Below, one piece after another: positions 54,334 through 63,895 of a stretch of DNA of 64,000 nt. Within the stretch, counting starts at the first letter, position 1. Every line of letters starts with the position of its first letter. The stretch covers positions 1 to 64,000 of the forward strand of contig CAIVPR010000158.1 of assembly GCA_903907865.1 (NCBI GenBank). The letters are read 5' to 3'. The stretch is from an uncultured Acidobacteriia bacterium. GTDB lineage: Bacteria > Acidobacteriota > Terriglobia > Bryobacterales > Bryobacteraceae. A program made the position numbers and the translations under genes. The notes below the pieces were generated by a model. That model searched no databases. It was not told where the DNA came from and was given only the letters and a program-made list of their open reading frames with translations.

Positions 54334-55764
54334 ATGACCAATATCTCTGCCACCGATCCTGCAGTCATCACGGCTCTCGCCGCCAACGCCTATGTTTGGG
54401 GCCTCGGTCCACAGTACGTCGAGCGATTCTCGAAATACAACATGATCGTCGGCGCACCGTTTAACGAGCTGGAGTACGGCTCCGTTCCTGCGGCTTGGAA
54501 CAATGCAGCCACCAATGCGGGGAATGCATCGATACGCGTGGATGGTTCCGCAGCACGGGGCTACGACGGTTTACGTCGTGCCCTCATACGGCCAAACGGA
54601 GAAACTGGACTGGTTCGCGCCGATCGGTCTCACCAAAGCGGGTTTCCGTATGCCGCCCAATTGGGGAGAAGTGCAGAAGGCGTTGCAGGCTGGGTACCGG
54701 CTGGGGCAGAAGACGCTCCTCGAATTCATCGCCGCGGGTACCCCGGGCACGGACACCAACTATTGGGGAGTCCTGAACAACGTCGTCGGAACGTATTCAA
54801 GCAATACGGAGGGATACCTGTACCGCTCGTTGATCGTGGTGGAGGGCGGCGTCGCCAATATCCCGCTCGACGCGGTTTATCCGACCGCAACAGGCAACCC
54901 CACGCAGCTCGATGGAAATCAGACCTACAAGGTCACCTTCACGCCTCCTTGTCCGCCCTATCCGACGCTGCCCGCGGTAGGAATCTACCCGCCGATGGTC
55001 AGCGACAGCAGTGGCAATCCAAAGGGTTCTGGTCGATCCACGTCTACGCAACCGATCCAACGGAAAGCGCCGCTCCCTTCATCGCCCAAACCAGTGTCCT
55101 GAACACCAGCTACTCGAGCGCGGATTCCCCGTGCTCTCGGTAGATGCCGGGGCCAATACCATCACGGTGAGCGCTCCGACCTGGGGACCGCTCACAGCGA
55201 GCACCCCCATCCTGTTCGCCGGCGCCGCCTCCGCTTACGGGTTAACCGCCAACACCGTCTACTACGTGGCAAGCCCGCCTGTCGCGAACGCTGACGAGAC
55301 GACGTACACATTTCAGGTCTCGACGCAGTGGCTCCAGGAACTGTCGAAGGGCAACGTGCCGATCCAAGGCCCGGGCGGCAATCCCGGCGCTATCGTCAGC
55401 CTGCAATCGCCCGCCGGCGCTGGCGCACTCTACTACGGAATGGTCCAGCCGGTCACGCAGCTCGGATCATCGCAACTTGCCGCAAACCAATTGGCCAAGG
55501 ACGCGGACGGGTCGCTGACCATGTGGTTCGGCCCCCGCGCTGCCTGCCGGTGCGCCTGTGTCGAACTGGATCCCGATGCCGTCCGCAGCCTACTACAGCG
55601 CGCTCTACCCCAACGCCAACGTGGGAACAGCGTTCCAGTTGACGATTCGTACGTACTATCCGACGCTGGGCAACGAGCCGCCGTCGATCCTGCCAGGCAC
55701 TCAAGGTTGCCCGACAGAGTTGTCCGAGAGCTACATACCACCGCTGGTCGAACTGGTCCCATAA
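54334..55764 (+). pseudogene. DUF1254/DUF1214-type protein, multiple frameshifts
   Basis: ATG 54334 follows GGAGG and begins ALAANAYVWGLGPQYVERFS, the DUF1254 opening (the 'Y.y..P' helix). Continuation is in changed frames: YAWMVPQHGATTVYVVPSYG and GYRLGQKTLLEFIAAG (from 54520), FWSIHVYATDPTESAAPFIA (from 55025; DUF1214), VLSVDAGANTITVSAPTWGP (from 55130) and SNWIPMPSAAYYSALYPNAN to ELVP (55560-55764). At least four frameshifts are needed, near 54520, 55020, 55130 and 55545. This follows directly on another decayed gene, so the tract is one eroding block. 55765-56205 holds nothing I can support. Confidence 0.7.
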
Positions 55765-56205
55765 CCCAGTGCGGTTCACGCGTGCAGGTTCCTGATGGAG
55801 GACAAGCGATGGTCAGGAGATGTGCCGTTCTGCCATTGCCGTCATAGGAGGGACGCACCGTCGCCAGCTTTCCTTCCAACGGCGCACGTCCAGCCGCGCC
55901 GAACGATTGCCCGTCCTTTATGCGCTGGACACCGGGCGGCTCGTGCGCCGGTCGCCTTCGGTCGTCTGCCTGCCATCACGACCATGCAGCATTTGGATGC
56001 GTCTCGTGGGTGTGCGTCTCGGACAGCGGGTGCGGGAAGCCGCAAGCCGCTCGACCTTCTCCAAGGCTGCGGCGGTTGCGTCGCACCGAACAGGCAGGGC
56101 TCAAGCCGCAAGCGCCGCGAGAATAGGCCAGCGTCGGTGTTGGGTGACGAGCGTCGTGGAGCCAATAGGAGAAGGCTACCGAATCGCGCGGTTGGGAATG
56201 TGCAT

Positions 56206-56261
56206 GGACACCAAGATATTGTTTTCGGGCGGAGGGACGCCGCATCGGCACTACTAGCCCG
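56206..56261 (-). repeat. Vestige of a fourth Rpn repeat unit
   Basis: CAAGATATTGTTTTCGGGCG, GCCGCATCGGCACTACTAGC and a downstream segment match the unit boundaries at 56676-56740 and 57135-57195. It marks the left end of the tandem array. Confidence 0.6.
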
Positions 56262-56717
56262 CTAATTTAGCAAGTCCTCGGGTTTGTTGGCGACGAAGAT
56301 CCTCACGCTGACCGCCTCAAGTTCCGAAAGGGATAGTCCCGCCAACTGCTGGTGGACGGACTCGGGGATCTCCCCGAGCCGATTGGCGAGGATGGTCCGA
56401 ACAACTTGCAGAACTCCTTCGCGCTTGCCCTCGTTCCGTTCGTGTTCCAGATTCCGGGCCAGCACCGGCCCGAAAGTGTCATGCTCCAAGTAGTCTTCCA
56501 GTACGAACATCCGCACTCCCTCCTCCTCCACCAATTCGCCCATATGCCGCAGACCGGCCAACCGGCGAAGCTGCTGGTATGCCTCGCGGCGGTTGGCATC
56601 CCCCAAGTCGCCGATCTGTCCCAAGATCCGGTGCAGCGCCCGTTCCCGGTCATCCAGCCGCATCAGCAGTGCAAGGATATTGTTTTCGCATTCCGAGGGG
56701 CACCGCATCGGCAGCAC
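56262..56717 (-). pseudogene. Truncated Rpn-like C-terminal module, unit 3
   Basis: An open frame of 151 codons equal to the C-terminal half of the gene at 57188: NILALLMRLDDRERALHRIL, LRRLAGLRHMGELVEEEG, MFVLEDYLEHDTFGPVLARN and LSLSELEAVSVRIFVANKPE then DLLN. The nuclease part is missing. It is preceded by MLPMRCPSECEN, which has no counterpart and stems from the junction. It may still be translated as a small alpha-helical protein, but I take it as a duplication remnant. Confidence 0.7.
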
Positions 56718-56724
56718 ACGAACG

Positions 56725-57132
56725 CTAGTTCAACAAGTCTTCGGGCTTGTTGGCAGTACAGACTCTGAAGTTGACTTCCTCGAGTTCGGTAATGGTCAGT
56801 CCCGACAGTTGTTGAAGCAGGGAGTCCGGGACTTCGCCGAATCGCTTCGCAAGCCCCCTCTGAACGAGTTGCAGCGCACCTTCGCGCTTGCCCTCGTTCC
56901 GTTCGTGTTCCAGATTCCGGGCCAGCACCGGCCCGAAGGTGTCGTGTTCCAAATAGTCTTCAAGTACGAACATTGGCTTTCCCTCCTCCTCCACCAATTC
57001 GCCCATGTACCGCAGACCGGCCAACCGGCGAAGCTGCTGGTATGCCTCGCGTCGGTTTGCGTCCCGCAAGTCGCCGATCCGTCCCAGGATCCGGTGCAGC
57101 GCCCGTTCCCGGTGACCAAGCCGCATCAGCAC
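56725..57132 (-). pseudogene. Truncated Rpn-like C-terminal module, unit 2
   Basis: 135 codons, again only the C-terminal half: MLMRLGHRERALHRILGRIG, LRYMGELVEEEGKPMFVLED, GLAKRFGEVPDSLLQQLSGL then TELEEVNFRVCTANKPEDLLN. It differs from the full gene by a few substitutions, fewer than unit 3, so this copy is the younger one. Spacing between homologous points is about 460 bp. Confidence 0.7.
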
Positions 57133-57187
57133 CGCAAGAATATTGTTTTCGTATGCGTAGGGGCACCGCGTCGGCAGGATAAGCCCG

Positions 57188-58027
57188 CTAGTTCAACAAG
57201 TCTTCGGGCTTGTTGGCGGTAAAGACTCTGAAGTTGACTTCCTCGAGTTCGGCAATGGACAGTCCCGACAGCTGTTGAATCAAGGAATCCGGGACTTCGC
57301 CGAATCGTTTCGCGAGGCCCCTCTGAACGAGTCGCAGCGCCCCTTCGCGCTTGCCCTCGTTCCGCCCTTCCTGCCGCTCCCTCTCCAGATTCCGGGCCAG
57401 CACAGGCCCGAAAGTGTCGTGCTCCAGATAGTCTTCCAGTACGAACATCCGCTTTCCCTCCTCCTCCACCAATTTGCCCATGTGCCGCAGACCGGCCAAG
57501 CGCCGAAGCTGCTGGTATGCCTCGCGGCGGTTGGCATCCCGCAAGTCGCCGATCCGTCCCAGGATCCGGTGCAGCGCCCGTTCCCGGTCATCCAGCCGCA
57601 TCAGCACCGCAAGGATATTATCTCGCACATCCGGGCTGGCCAGCAATGGCTCGGCGTCCAAATCGGCAATGTTTAACAGGTTGTACGAATACACGATCCG
57701 GCCCTCGGACACCACCTTGGTCGGCATCGACATCTCGGCCGCCCCCACGTAGAACACGTACTGGAGCGGGAACCTGCCGTCGTCATTCAGCAGCCACGCC
57801 GCGTAGTGGAGCATCCGGGCGGCCATCTTCGGGTCGTTGCGCCCTTGCCACTCGATGTGCACGGTTTCGCCCGTCTCGTCCTTGCCGACCGAGTCCGCCC
57901 GCAGCGTGAGCGTGGCTGGCATTTCCGGATTCCGCCAGGACACCAGGCGGCGTCCGGTCAAGTATTGCGCCGCCAGACCCTGCGGGTCCTGCAGCAGTTG
58001 CTTCAAGGTTGAGTCGTAGTCCTGCAC
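57188..58027 (-). CDS. Rpn-like putative nuclease/transposase family protein
   Basis: A 279-residue protein of the Rpn (recombination-promoting nuclease, PD-(D/E)XK) superfamily. N-terminal YDSTLKQLLQDPQGLAAQYL then LRADSVGKDETGETVHIEWQGRNDPKMAARMLHYAAWL holds the nuclease core (Asp in RADSVGK, HIEWQ). The C-terminal helical half is NILAVLMRLDDRERALHRIL, LEDYLEHDTFGPVLARNLER then GLAKRFGEVPDSLIQQL. Two C-terminal-only copies follow it on the same strand. Family members promote RecA-independent recombination in E. coli. The start is ATG 58027. Confidence 0.8.
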   Translation of the reverse strand: MQDYDSTLKQLLQDPQGLAAQYLTGRRLVSWRNPEMPATLTLRADSVGKDETGETVHIEWQGRNDPKMAARMLHYAAWLLNDDGRFPLQYVFYVGAAEMSMPTKVVSEGRIVYSYNLLNIADLDAEPLLASPDVRDNILAVLMRLDDRERALHRILGRIGDLRDANRREAYQQLRRLAGLRHMGKLVEEEGKRMFVLEDYLEHDTFGPVLARNLERERQEGRNEGKREGALRLVQRGLAKRFGEVPDSLIQQLSGLSIAELEEVNFRVFTANKPEDLLN

Positions 58028-58229
58028 CCTGCCTTACATATCGACAAATGTGCTTGATTCCTTTAGGCCTCGGGACCGGTTCCGCGAAGTTTTCCGGTTT
58101 GTGCCAGCCGCGACCCGCGGGCCCACCGCTGTTGCCGCGCCGAAAGCTGCCGCAAGGCGCGGTTTAAGCATGACGAAGGTCATCTGGGCGGCGAAGGTTG
58201 GGACGCGGGGACGGTCGCTGGACGCCTTT

Positions 58230-58500
58230 ACCCGGGGAGGGTTTCAGGCACGACCTGCACGGCGCAAGGCCCACCAGATTCAGAGACAGCCCGGCGCGGA
58301 TGGACGTGCGTTGTTCTTGAAGAACGGACGCGCGGCGCCGGACACGGCTCAATGGGCATAGAAGCCCGCGTCCGCGCCGCCGGTCCGTCCACTCGCTTCT
58401 TGAAAGTGCCGTCGGGGCCCGCGAAGCCGATGAAGACGGCCCCGACCGGTCCATGAGGTCCGTCGGAGCAGGGAGACAGTTGGGGCTGGAGGAGGTCACC
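58230..58500 (-). pseudogene. CinA-family C-terminal relic
   Basis: One frame reads DGPHGPVGAVFIGFAGPDGT then FKKRVDG. This resembles the CinA amidohydrolase motif (…KPVGTVFIGLAGPDG…). In a shifted frame, QRTSIRAGLSLNLVGLA fits the next helix of CinA. There is no start or continuous frame. The surrounding 58028-58950 has no other supported gene, so this seems an old decayed gene. Confidence 0.35.
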
Positions 58501-58950
58501 CAAGCCCGGAATCGAGCATTGACAAAGTCTTACAGGGCGACTCATCCGCGAAGAATGCCTCAACCACAGGCAATCGGAGTTGAAATCGGCACGGCCACTG
58601 TCCTGAGGCCTTGGCTGCGTCGCCGGTTCAACGGGCGGACACCGAATCCTGATACGATCATTATGCCAGCCAAGCCGTTGGAAACAAAAGCCGCGAGGGG
58701 CGGAATTTGACATGACGTCCAGTGCCGGAAGCTGTGTTCCCGAAGATGAAAGCCGGAGGAAGGGACACGAAAGGGTCAGATGCCTCGGATCCGGGGGTGG
58801 ACCCGGATCGCGCGTGCGGGGTGCGGAGACTGCCAGAGCCCTTGTGACACTATCACCGAGACCTCTTGGTTTGAAATGACTCCGGCGATAGGCCATCGGA
58901 CCATACGATCATAGTATTTCGGACCCGGGTGGAGACAGCCTCCTAAGCAA

Positions 58951-59230
58951 ATGCCGTTCAAGATTTGTCGCAATTGCGGCAAGCAGGTACGCGGGGCGGA
59001 CAGGCACTGCTGGAACTGGCAATCTCGCGCATTCGCCCCGGGACCACCAAGGTCAAGCAATCTGCCCGTCGACCCAAGTCAACCAGCGTGGAGATCAATC
59101 CAGCGGGGTCAAACAAGCGAACGCATGAGGCGAAACGGCCAGTAGTGGTCAACCGGCGCTACGGATGCCGCACAAAGGTAAGCTGCGATCCATCACTGGA
59201 AGGCCTTTCAAAAACCGTTGACGCGGACCC
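58951..59230 (+). pseudogene. Broken inverted copy of the zinc-ribbon/ankyrin gene
   Basis: Opens MPFKICRNCGKQVRGADRHCWN, the same as the N-terminus of the gene at 59232-60590, then jumps to SRAFAPGPPRSSNLPVDPSQ and PAWRSIQRG, which in the parent lie about 75 codons later, and afterwards shifts frame (SNKRTHEAKRPVV). So this is an internally deleted, frameshifted duplicate in opposite orientation that ends 2 bp from the parent's stop. Confidence 0.75.
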
Positions 59231-59231
59231 A

Positions 59232-60590
59232 CTACCTTGCTCCAGCCTGAATAAGCAGCGCCTGGACCTCAGGATGGGGGCCATATTGGGTTGCAATCTT
59301 CAGCGCGGTATCGCCGTCCTTGTCTTTGGCATGAACATCCGCACCTTTATCGAGTAGCAGCTGCACCGCGGCCTTGTGGCCGTTTTGGGAGGCCATCATC
59401 AGCGCTGTGAGCCCATGGATGTTCATACCGTTAACCGGCGCACCTTTATTGAGCAGCTCCTCTATTCCGGCGGTGTCCCCGCAACACGCTGTAGCAAGAA
59501 AATAGTCAATGGGTATCGTAACCGCGTGGGGGATAGCGGGTTTCAGCGCGACCGTGTTGCCCTGCCCACGTCTGCCATCAGCGCCGCGATCGTTTTCCAC
59601 TCTGTTGGCCGACGGCAGAATAGCGATAGCGAACTTGCGGATGCGTTTCAGGGAGGTACCAAATAGCCCTCGAAACAAATTCTTCCAAGCGCTCATCAAA
59701 GGGACCCTGATCACGTTCGCGCGCGACCTTGCGCCCCCCGCTGCGGCGCCTGTTGGGTAGCCGTTAACCGCGTCGCATGAGTGGCACCGCCAAGTTCTGC
59801 GTTCGCCTCTCGCCAGGCTTTCCTGAATAATGTGCCAGCTGGGCTCCGCCCGCTTAAGCGCTGCTGGGCGATTGGACTCCGGGACATCATCAAGGGAAGA
59901 CACCAGATCCTCCTGTTTGACACGAGAATCCAAGGTAACCGGTTGGTGATGGAGCAATCCAAATTCGAGCGACAACGCGACCGCGTCGGCACCGACCCTA
60001 TAGGTTCGTCGGCAACCAGAGCACGTGAGGGCAATACGTTCTACTGGTGGTACGACAGGGTCATCGGCGATACTGCCAAGCTGGTCGACCCTCTGCCGGA
60101 GCGGATCGACGTCTTCGGCAAGGCGCGGCGTTTTGGCTGATTTCGCTGGAATGTTGGCTGCCGCTAGCCGTTTCGCCTCCTGTGTGCGCTTGTTTGCCGC
60201 CCGCTGGATTGACCTCCACTCTGGTTGACGTGAGTCGACGGGCAGATTGCTGGACCTTGGTGGTTCCGGGGCGAATGCGCGAGACTGCGCACTAGAAGCG
60301 TTGGGCGGCTGGGTTAATTCCCCTTTTCCCGCTGTATTGCCTGCCTCGGCACGACTCGCATGCGACCGGGCGAGTGAGGCAGATTGGCAACGGTAACATT
60401 CGCCGTTCACGAGACTGTGAACCCGCTGGCCGCATCTCTTGCAATACTTGGACTTGAGAGAGGATTGGTCCGCGTTCGCAACGCGATCTTCCTGTGCTGC
60501 CCCGGCGGCAAAGGAGCGCGAACAATTCCAGCATTGAGCATCCCCAACGCGAACTTGCTTGCCACAGTTCGGACAAATCTTGAAGGGCAT
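59232..60590 (-). CDS. Zinc-ribbon plus ankyrin-repeat protein
   Basis: A 452-residue protein. The N-terminus has two zinc ribbons, FKICPNCGKQVRVGDAQCWNC and KYCKRCGQRVHSLVNGECYRC; another pair of Cys (LTCSGCRRTYRV ... WRCHSCDAVNG) occurs mid-protein. A linker rich in Ala, Arg and Asn follows. C-terminal ankyrin repeats are DYFLATACCGDTAGIEELLNK, HGLTALMMASQNGHKAAVQLLLDKGADVHAKD and GDTALKIATQYGPHPEVQALL. Such proteins act as protein-binding scaffolds; no enzymatic domain is visible. A broken copy lies beside it. Confidence 0.75.
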   Translation of the reverse strand: MPFKICPNCGKQVRVGDAQCWNCSRSFAAGAAQEDRVANADQSSLKSKYCKRCGQRVHSLVNGECYRCQSASLARSHASRAEAGNTAGKGELTQPPNASSAQSRAFAPEPPRSSNLPVDSRQPEWRSIQRAANKRTQEAKRLAAANIPAKSAKTPRLAEDVDPLRQRVDQLGSIADDPVVPPVERIALTCSGCRRTYRVGADAVALSLEFGLLHHQPVTLDSRVKQEDLVSSLDDVPESNRPAALKRAEPSWHIIQESLARGERRTWRCHSCDAVNGYPTGAAAGGARSRANVIRVPLMSAWKNLFRGLFGTSLKRIRKFAIAILPSANRVENDRGADGRRGQGNTVALKPAIPHAVTIPIDYFLATACCGDTAGIEELLNKGAPVNGMNIHGLTALMMASQNGHKAAVQLLLDKGADVHAKDKDGDTALKIATQYGPHPEVQALLIQAGAR

Positions 60591-60851
60591 CTGGCAACTA
60601 CCCCACCTCTCATAATGATTATACTAGGGTTGCTGGCGACCGGTGAAACGCTACGAAGTCAGGGCCCGGCAAAGTGTCGAGCGGCCAGATTCGGAAGGTC
60701 AGCGACATACTGGCGGACTCCGCCTTATCGACCAGCTTGCGGGAGTAGTCGATCTGCTCTAGTGTGAGTTTGACCTTCCGCCAAATTCCACGCTTCCGCA
60801 CTTCGCGGCCTTCACTCCGGCGCGGGTGCAATCTGAGACAATAGCCCGTCT

Positions 60852-63284
60852 CTAATACCTACGCCGGTGGAACATCGCCTTCATCGCCGCCACCGACTCC
60901 GGGCTCCCCACAACCACGTTCTCCGGGAACTTGGCCGGGGAAAGCATCTGGTCATAAATCATGCCCGCCGCGTTCACGTTCAGCGCCAGCCCCGCCAAGT
61001 ACTGCAGCCGCAGATTCCGGTCGCGGTTGATTTCGGCGGTGCGCATCCACTCGCGCAGGTCGGAGGCCTGGGCGGCGTAGGTCGAGAGCAGGTCGAGGGT
61101 GGAGGCATACCCGGCGTCGTGCAGCGATTTCCGCACCGCCAAGTATTCCGGGCGGTCCAGACGTCGCTGCATGGCGTCGATGTCGATCTTAAGTGGTTCG
61201 ACCTGGCCCATCAGCACGAGGTCGTAGCCCTCGCCGTCGGTGTTCACGTTGCCCCAGATGGAGCCGTTCGGGAAGGCCTCGAAGAAAGTCGCGATCTCGC
61301 TGCGGACGGCGTCGAGGTTGCTTTCATAGAGCGGCACCCACTGGGTGACGAAGCCGCCGGGGTTGAGGTGGCGCTTGCAGAGGTCGAAATACTCGGTCGT
61401 GTAGAGCGAGGCCATGCCCTTCACCCAAGGGTGGATGGGGTCGGAGGTGATGATGTCGTACTTGTCGGGGCTGGTGAGGACGAAGTGGCGCGCGTCGTCG
61501 TAGGTGATTTTGGTGCGGGGGTCGTGGAGGACGTGGTTGTTCTCCGGACCGAAGTATTGGTCGGAGTGCGGGGGAATCTCGGGCTCCAGCTCGCAGATGT
61601 TGATTTTCTGGATTTCGGGGTGGACGACGAAGGAGCCGGCGGTGACGCCCGCGCCGAAGCCGACGATGAGCACGGACTTGGGATTGGGATGCAGCAGCGC
61701 CGGGAGGTGGCCCAGCATGCGCTGGAGGCTCATGTCCTGGGGCTCGGTGGAGGCTTCGACCTTGCCGCTGACGTGGAAGTAGACGGTGCCGCCCTCCCAC
61801 TTGGACCACGCGGCGGAGGAGTTCATGCCCTCGGAAAGGTGCAGCAGCTGCCAGTTGCCGGTGGTGGACGGGAGGCGGCGGCCGAAGCCGACCAGCATCC
61901 ACGGGATCGCGGGGATCAGGAACGCCACCAAGAGGGCCACGGCGAACGAGCCCAGAGCTTTCCCCATGCCCTGCGAGGGGAGTTTCGCCAGCAAGAGCGC
62001 ACCGGCGGCGGCGGAGAAGACGATCAGGACCTGCTGGGCTCCATGGCTGCCGATGGTGGGAACCAAGACGAGGCTGAAGAGGATGGAACCAAGGATTGCG
62101 CCGATGGTGTTCGCGCCGTAGATGCGGCCGACGAGGCGGGCGGGATCCTGGTTGGTCCCGATGGAGGCTGCGGCCAGGGCCAGCGGGAAGCTTGCGCCCC
62201 AGAGGAAGGCCGAGGGCAGGATGGAGATGACGGCTCGCAGGACGTCGCCCTGGAAATCCTTCCACGGCCCGGCGGTGGAGTACAGGTTGCCGGGCCAGTA
62301 GGGCAGCTTGTCGGAGAGCATGTAGGCCGCGTAGGCGACGGCGACACAGAGTAGGAGCTGGCTGAGGGCTAGGTAGAGGCGGGGGTCGCGGCGGGATTCG
62401 ATGAGCTTGGAGCCGGCGGCGCTGCCGAGGCCCAGTCCGGCGAGGAAGACGCCAAGGATGATCGAGAAGGTGTAGACGGTGGGTCCCAGCATCAGGGCGA
62501 GGATGCGGGTCCAGACGACTTCGGAGCCCAGTGCGCAGAAGCCGGACACTGCGATCGCGATGGCTACGGGCGTGAAGCCGATGGAGGGGAATGCGGCGGG
62601 GGCGGCGGCTTCCAGCTCGGTGGAAGCGGCTGCGACGGGCTCGTTGGACGCCATCCGCTCCAGCGCGAGGGCTGCGCCCCCCACGAGGATGTTCAATGCC
62701 GCCGCGACGTAGCTGGCAATGGACATGTCGAAGACGCGAAGCAGGTAGAACCCGGCGGCGAAGCAACCGACGACGCCGCCGATGATGTTGGAGCCGTAGA
62801 GGTATCCCCACCATGCCGGCGCCTGGGGGGTGGCGGCAACCCACCGCGAGATGGCGGGGAGGGTGGCACCCATGAGGAGGGTCGGGGGGAGGAGGCAGAT
62901 GACGCAGGCGAGGCCGCGCAGGAGCATGTTGGGGAGTCCGGCGGTAGCTGCAGAGACGTAGACGTGCTCAATGAGCGGCAGGGCAAAGAGGACGACGATA
63001 CCGAAGAAGGCGGTTCCGAATTCGAGAATGGCGTAGGTGCGGAGCGCTCCGGTTGCGGAGGCTTTCACGCGGGAGAAATAGATGCTGCCGAGGCACGTGC
63101 CGCCCATGTAGGTGCCGAGGAGGACGGCGAGGGAGACGGCGCTCGACCCGATCACGAGCTGCAGGAGCTGGAGCCAGACGATCTCGTAGATGAGGCCGGC
63201 CGCGCCGCTGGCGGCGAACAGGATCAGGAGAAGCGGCAGGAGTCGGGCCGGAGGGGCTTGGTTTACGGGTTGGTCGGCAGTCAC
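60852..63284 (-). CDS. Membrane-fused spermidine synthase-like protein
   Basis: About 810 residues. The N-terminal 500 have about 14 hydrophobic segments, beginning LLPLLLILFAASGAAGLIYEIVWLQLLQLV, as in MFS-like spermidine synthase fusions. The C-terminal methyltransferase fold starts QDMSLQRMLGHLPALLHPNP then VLIVGFGAGVTAGSFVVHP (SAM-like site), ICELEPEI, VLHDPRTKITYDDARHFV and YDIITSDPIHPWVKGMASLY. Aspartates for putrescine are not in the usual GGGDG form (here GFGAG), so polyamine synthesis is doubtful. GTG 63284 is taken as start; TTG 63353 upstream is possible. Confidence 0.75.
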   Translation of the reverse strand: MTADQPVNQAPPARLLPLLLILFAASGAAGLIYEIVWLQLLQLVIGSSAVSLAVLLGTYMGGTCLGSIYFSRVKASATGALRTYAILEFGTAFFGIVVLFALPLIEHVYVSAATAGLPNMLLRGLACVICLLPPTLLMGATLPAISRWVAATPQAPAWWGYLYGSNIIGGVVGCFAAGFYLLRVFDMSIASYVAAALNILVGGAALALERMASNEPVAAASTELEAAAPAAFPSIGFTPVAIAIAVSGFCALGSEVVWTRILALMLGPTVYTFSIILGVFLAGLGLGSAAGSKLIESRRDPRLYLALSQLLLCVAVAYAAYMLSDKLPYWPGNLYSTAGPWKDFQGDVLRAVISILPSAFLWGASFPLALAAASIGTNQDPARLVGRIYGANTIGAILGSILFSLVLVPTIGSHGAQQVLIVFSAAAGALLLAKLPSQGMGKALGSFAVALLVAFLIPAIPWMLVGFGRRLPSTTGNWQLLHLSEGMNSSAAWSKWEGGTVYFHVSGKVEASTEPQDMSLQRMLGHLPALLHPNPKSVLIVGFGAGVTAGSFVVHPEIQKINICELEPEIPPHSDQYFGPENNHVLHDPRTKITYDDARHFVLTSPDKYDIITSDPIHPWVKGMASLYTTEYFDLCKRHLNPGGFVTQWVPLYESNLDAVRSEIATFFEAFPNGSIWGNVNTDGEGYDLVLMGQVEPLKIDIDAMQRRLDRPEYLAVRKSLHDAGYASTLDLLSTYAAQASDLREWMRTAEINRDRNLRLQYLAGLALNVNAAGMIYDQMLSPAKFPENVVVGSPESVAAMKAMFHRRRY

Positions 63285-63423
63285 GGGAAAGGTTTCGGGG
63301 CTTGTTTGCCGAGCCCCGGCAGGGGCGTTCCAGCGAGACGAAACCCATTGCAATCATACAATGCGGCGGGGTGCGCCAGGTGTGGGGGTCGGCCCAAATA
63401 ACAGAGTTTTACGCGGGGCGCGA

Positions 63424-63774
63424 CTACTCCAGCATGGCCTTCCAGGCGAGTTCGTCGCGTCCGACGGCGAGCTTGTTGCCCGCGCGGACGAGCGGGAGGC
63501 GCAGCAGGGACGGGGTCTTCTCGATCTTGGCGAGCATCTCCTGGTCGGAAACCTTCATGTATTTGAGGCCGGCGTCGATCCAGGCGGTGCTTTCGGTGTC
63601 GAGGAGCGCGGGGAGGCCGAACTTGGAGACGAAGCGGCCGATCTCGGCGGGGGCCATGGCCTTTTTCTTGAGGTCGACGTAGTGGAGGGGGATGCGGCGC
63701 TCCTTGAAGAATCGCTCGGCGGCGCGGGAGGCCTGGGAGTTGGAGAGACCGAAGATTTGGACGTTAACGGGCAT
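63424..63774 (-). CDS. ArsC/Spx-like protein lacking the catalytic cysteine
   Basis: A 116-residue thioredoxin-fold protein of the ArsC/Spx family. It begins VQIFGLSNSQASRAAERFFKER; in active ArsC this loop is GxxxCxxCR or NCDTVR, and here Cys is replaced (SNSQASR). Later parts are typical: YVDLKKKAMAPAEIGRFVSKFG, LLRLPLVRAGNKLAVGRDE (the Arg-Pro region, 'LP' and 'vGf' segments). Without the Cys it cannot reduce arsenate by the usual route. ATG 63774 is chosen; 63867 gives an unrelated extension. Confidence 0.75.
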   Translation of the reverse strand: MPVNVQIFGLSNSQASRAAERFFKERRIPLHYVDLKKKAMAPAEIGRFVSKFGLPALLDTESTAWIDAGLKYMKVSDQEMLAKIEKTPSLLRLPLVRAGNKLAVGRDELAWKAMLE

Positions 63775-63895
63775 GGGGGCTGTTGGCCCTATTTTCCCAA
63801 ACGAGCATGCGAGCCTGGAATCCGTGACTACGATCCCGTATCGACCTGCCTCGAAAGAGCCAGTCAATCACGGAATCCCTGGTTACTATTGAATA

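Noticed and set aside
55765-56205. Several open frames after the DUF1254 pseudogene
   Set aside because: Arg- and Ala-rich composition in all frames, no ribosome binding site and no similarity to known families.
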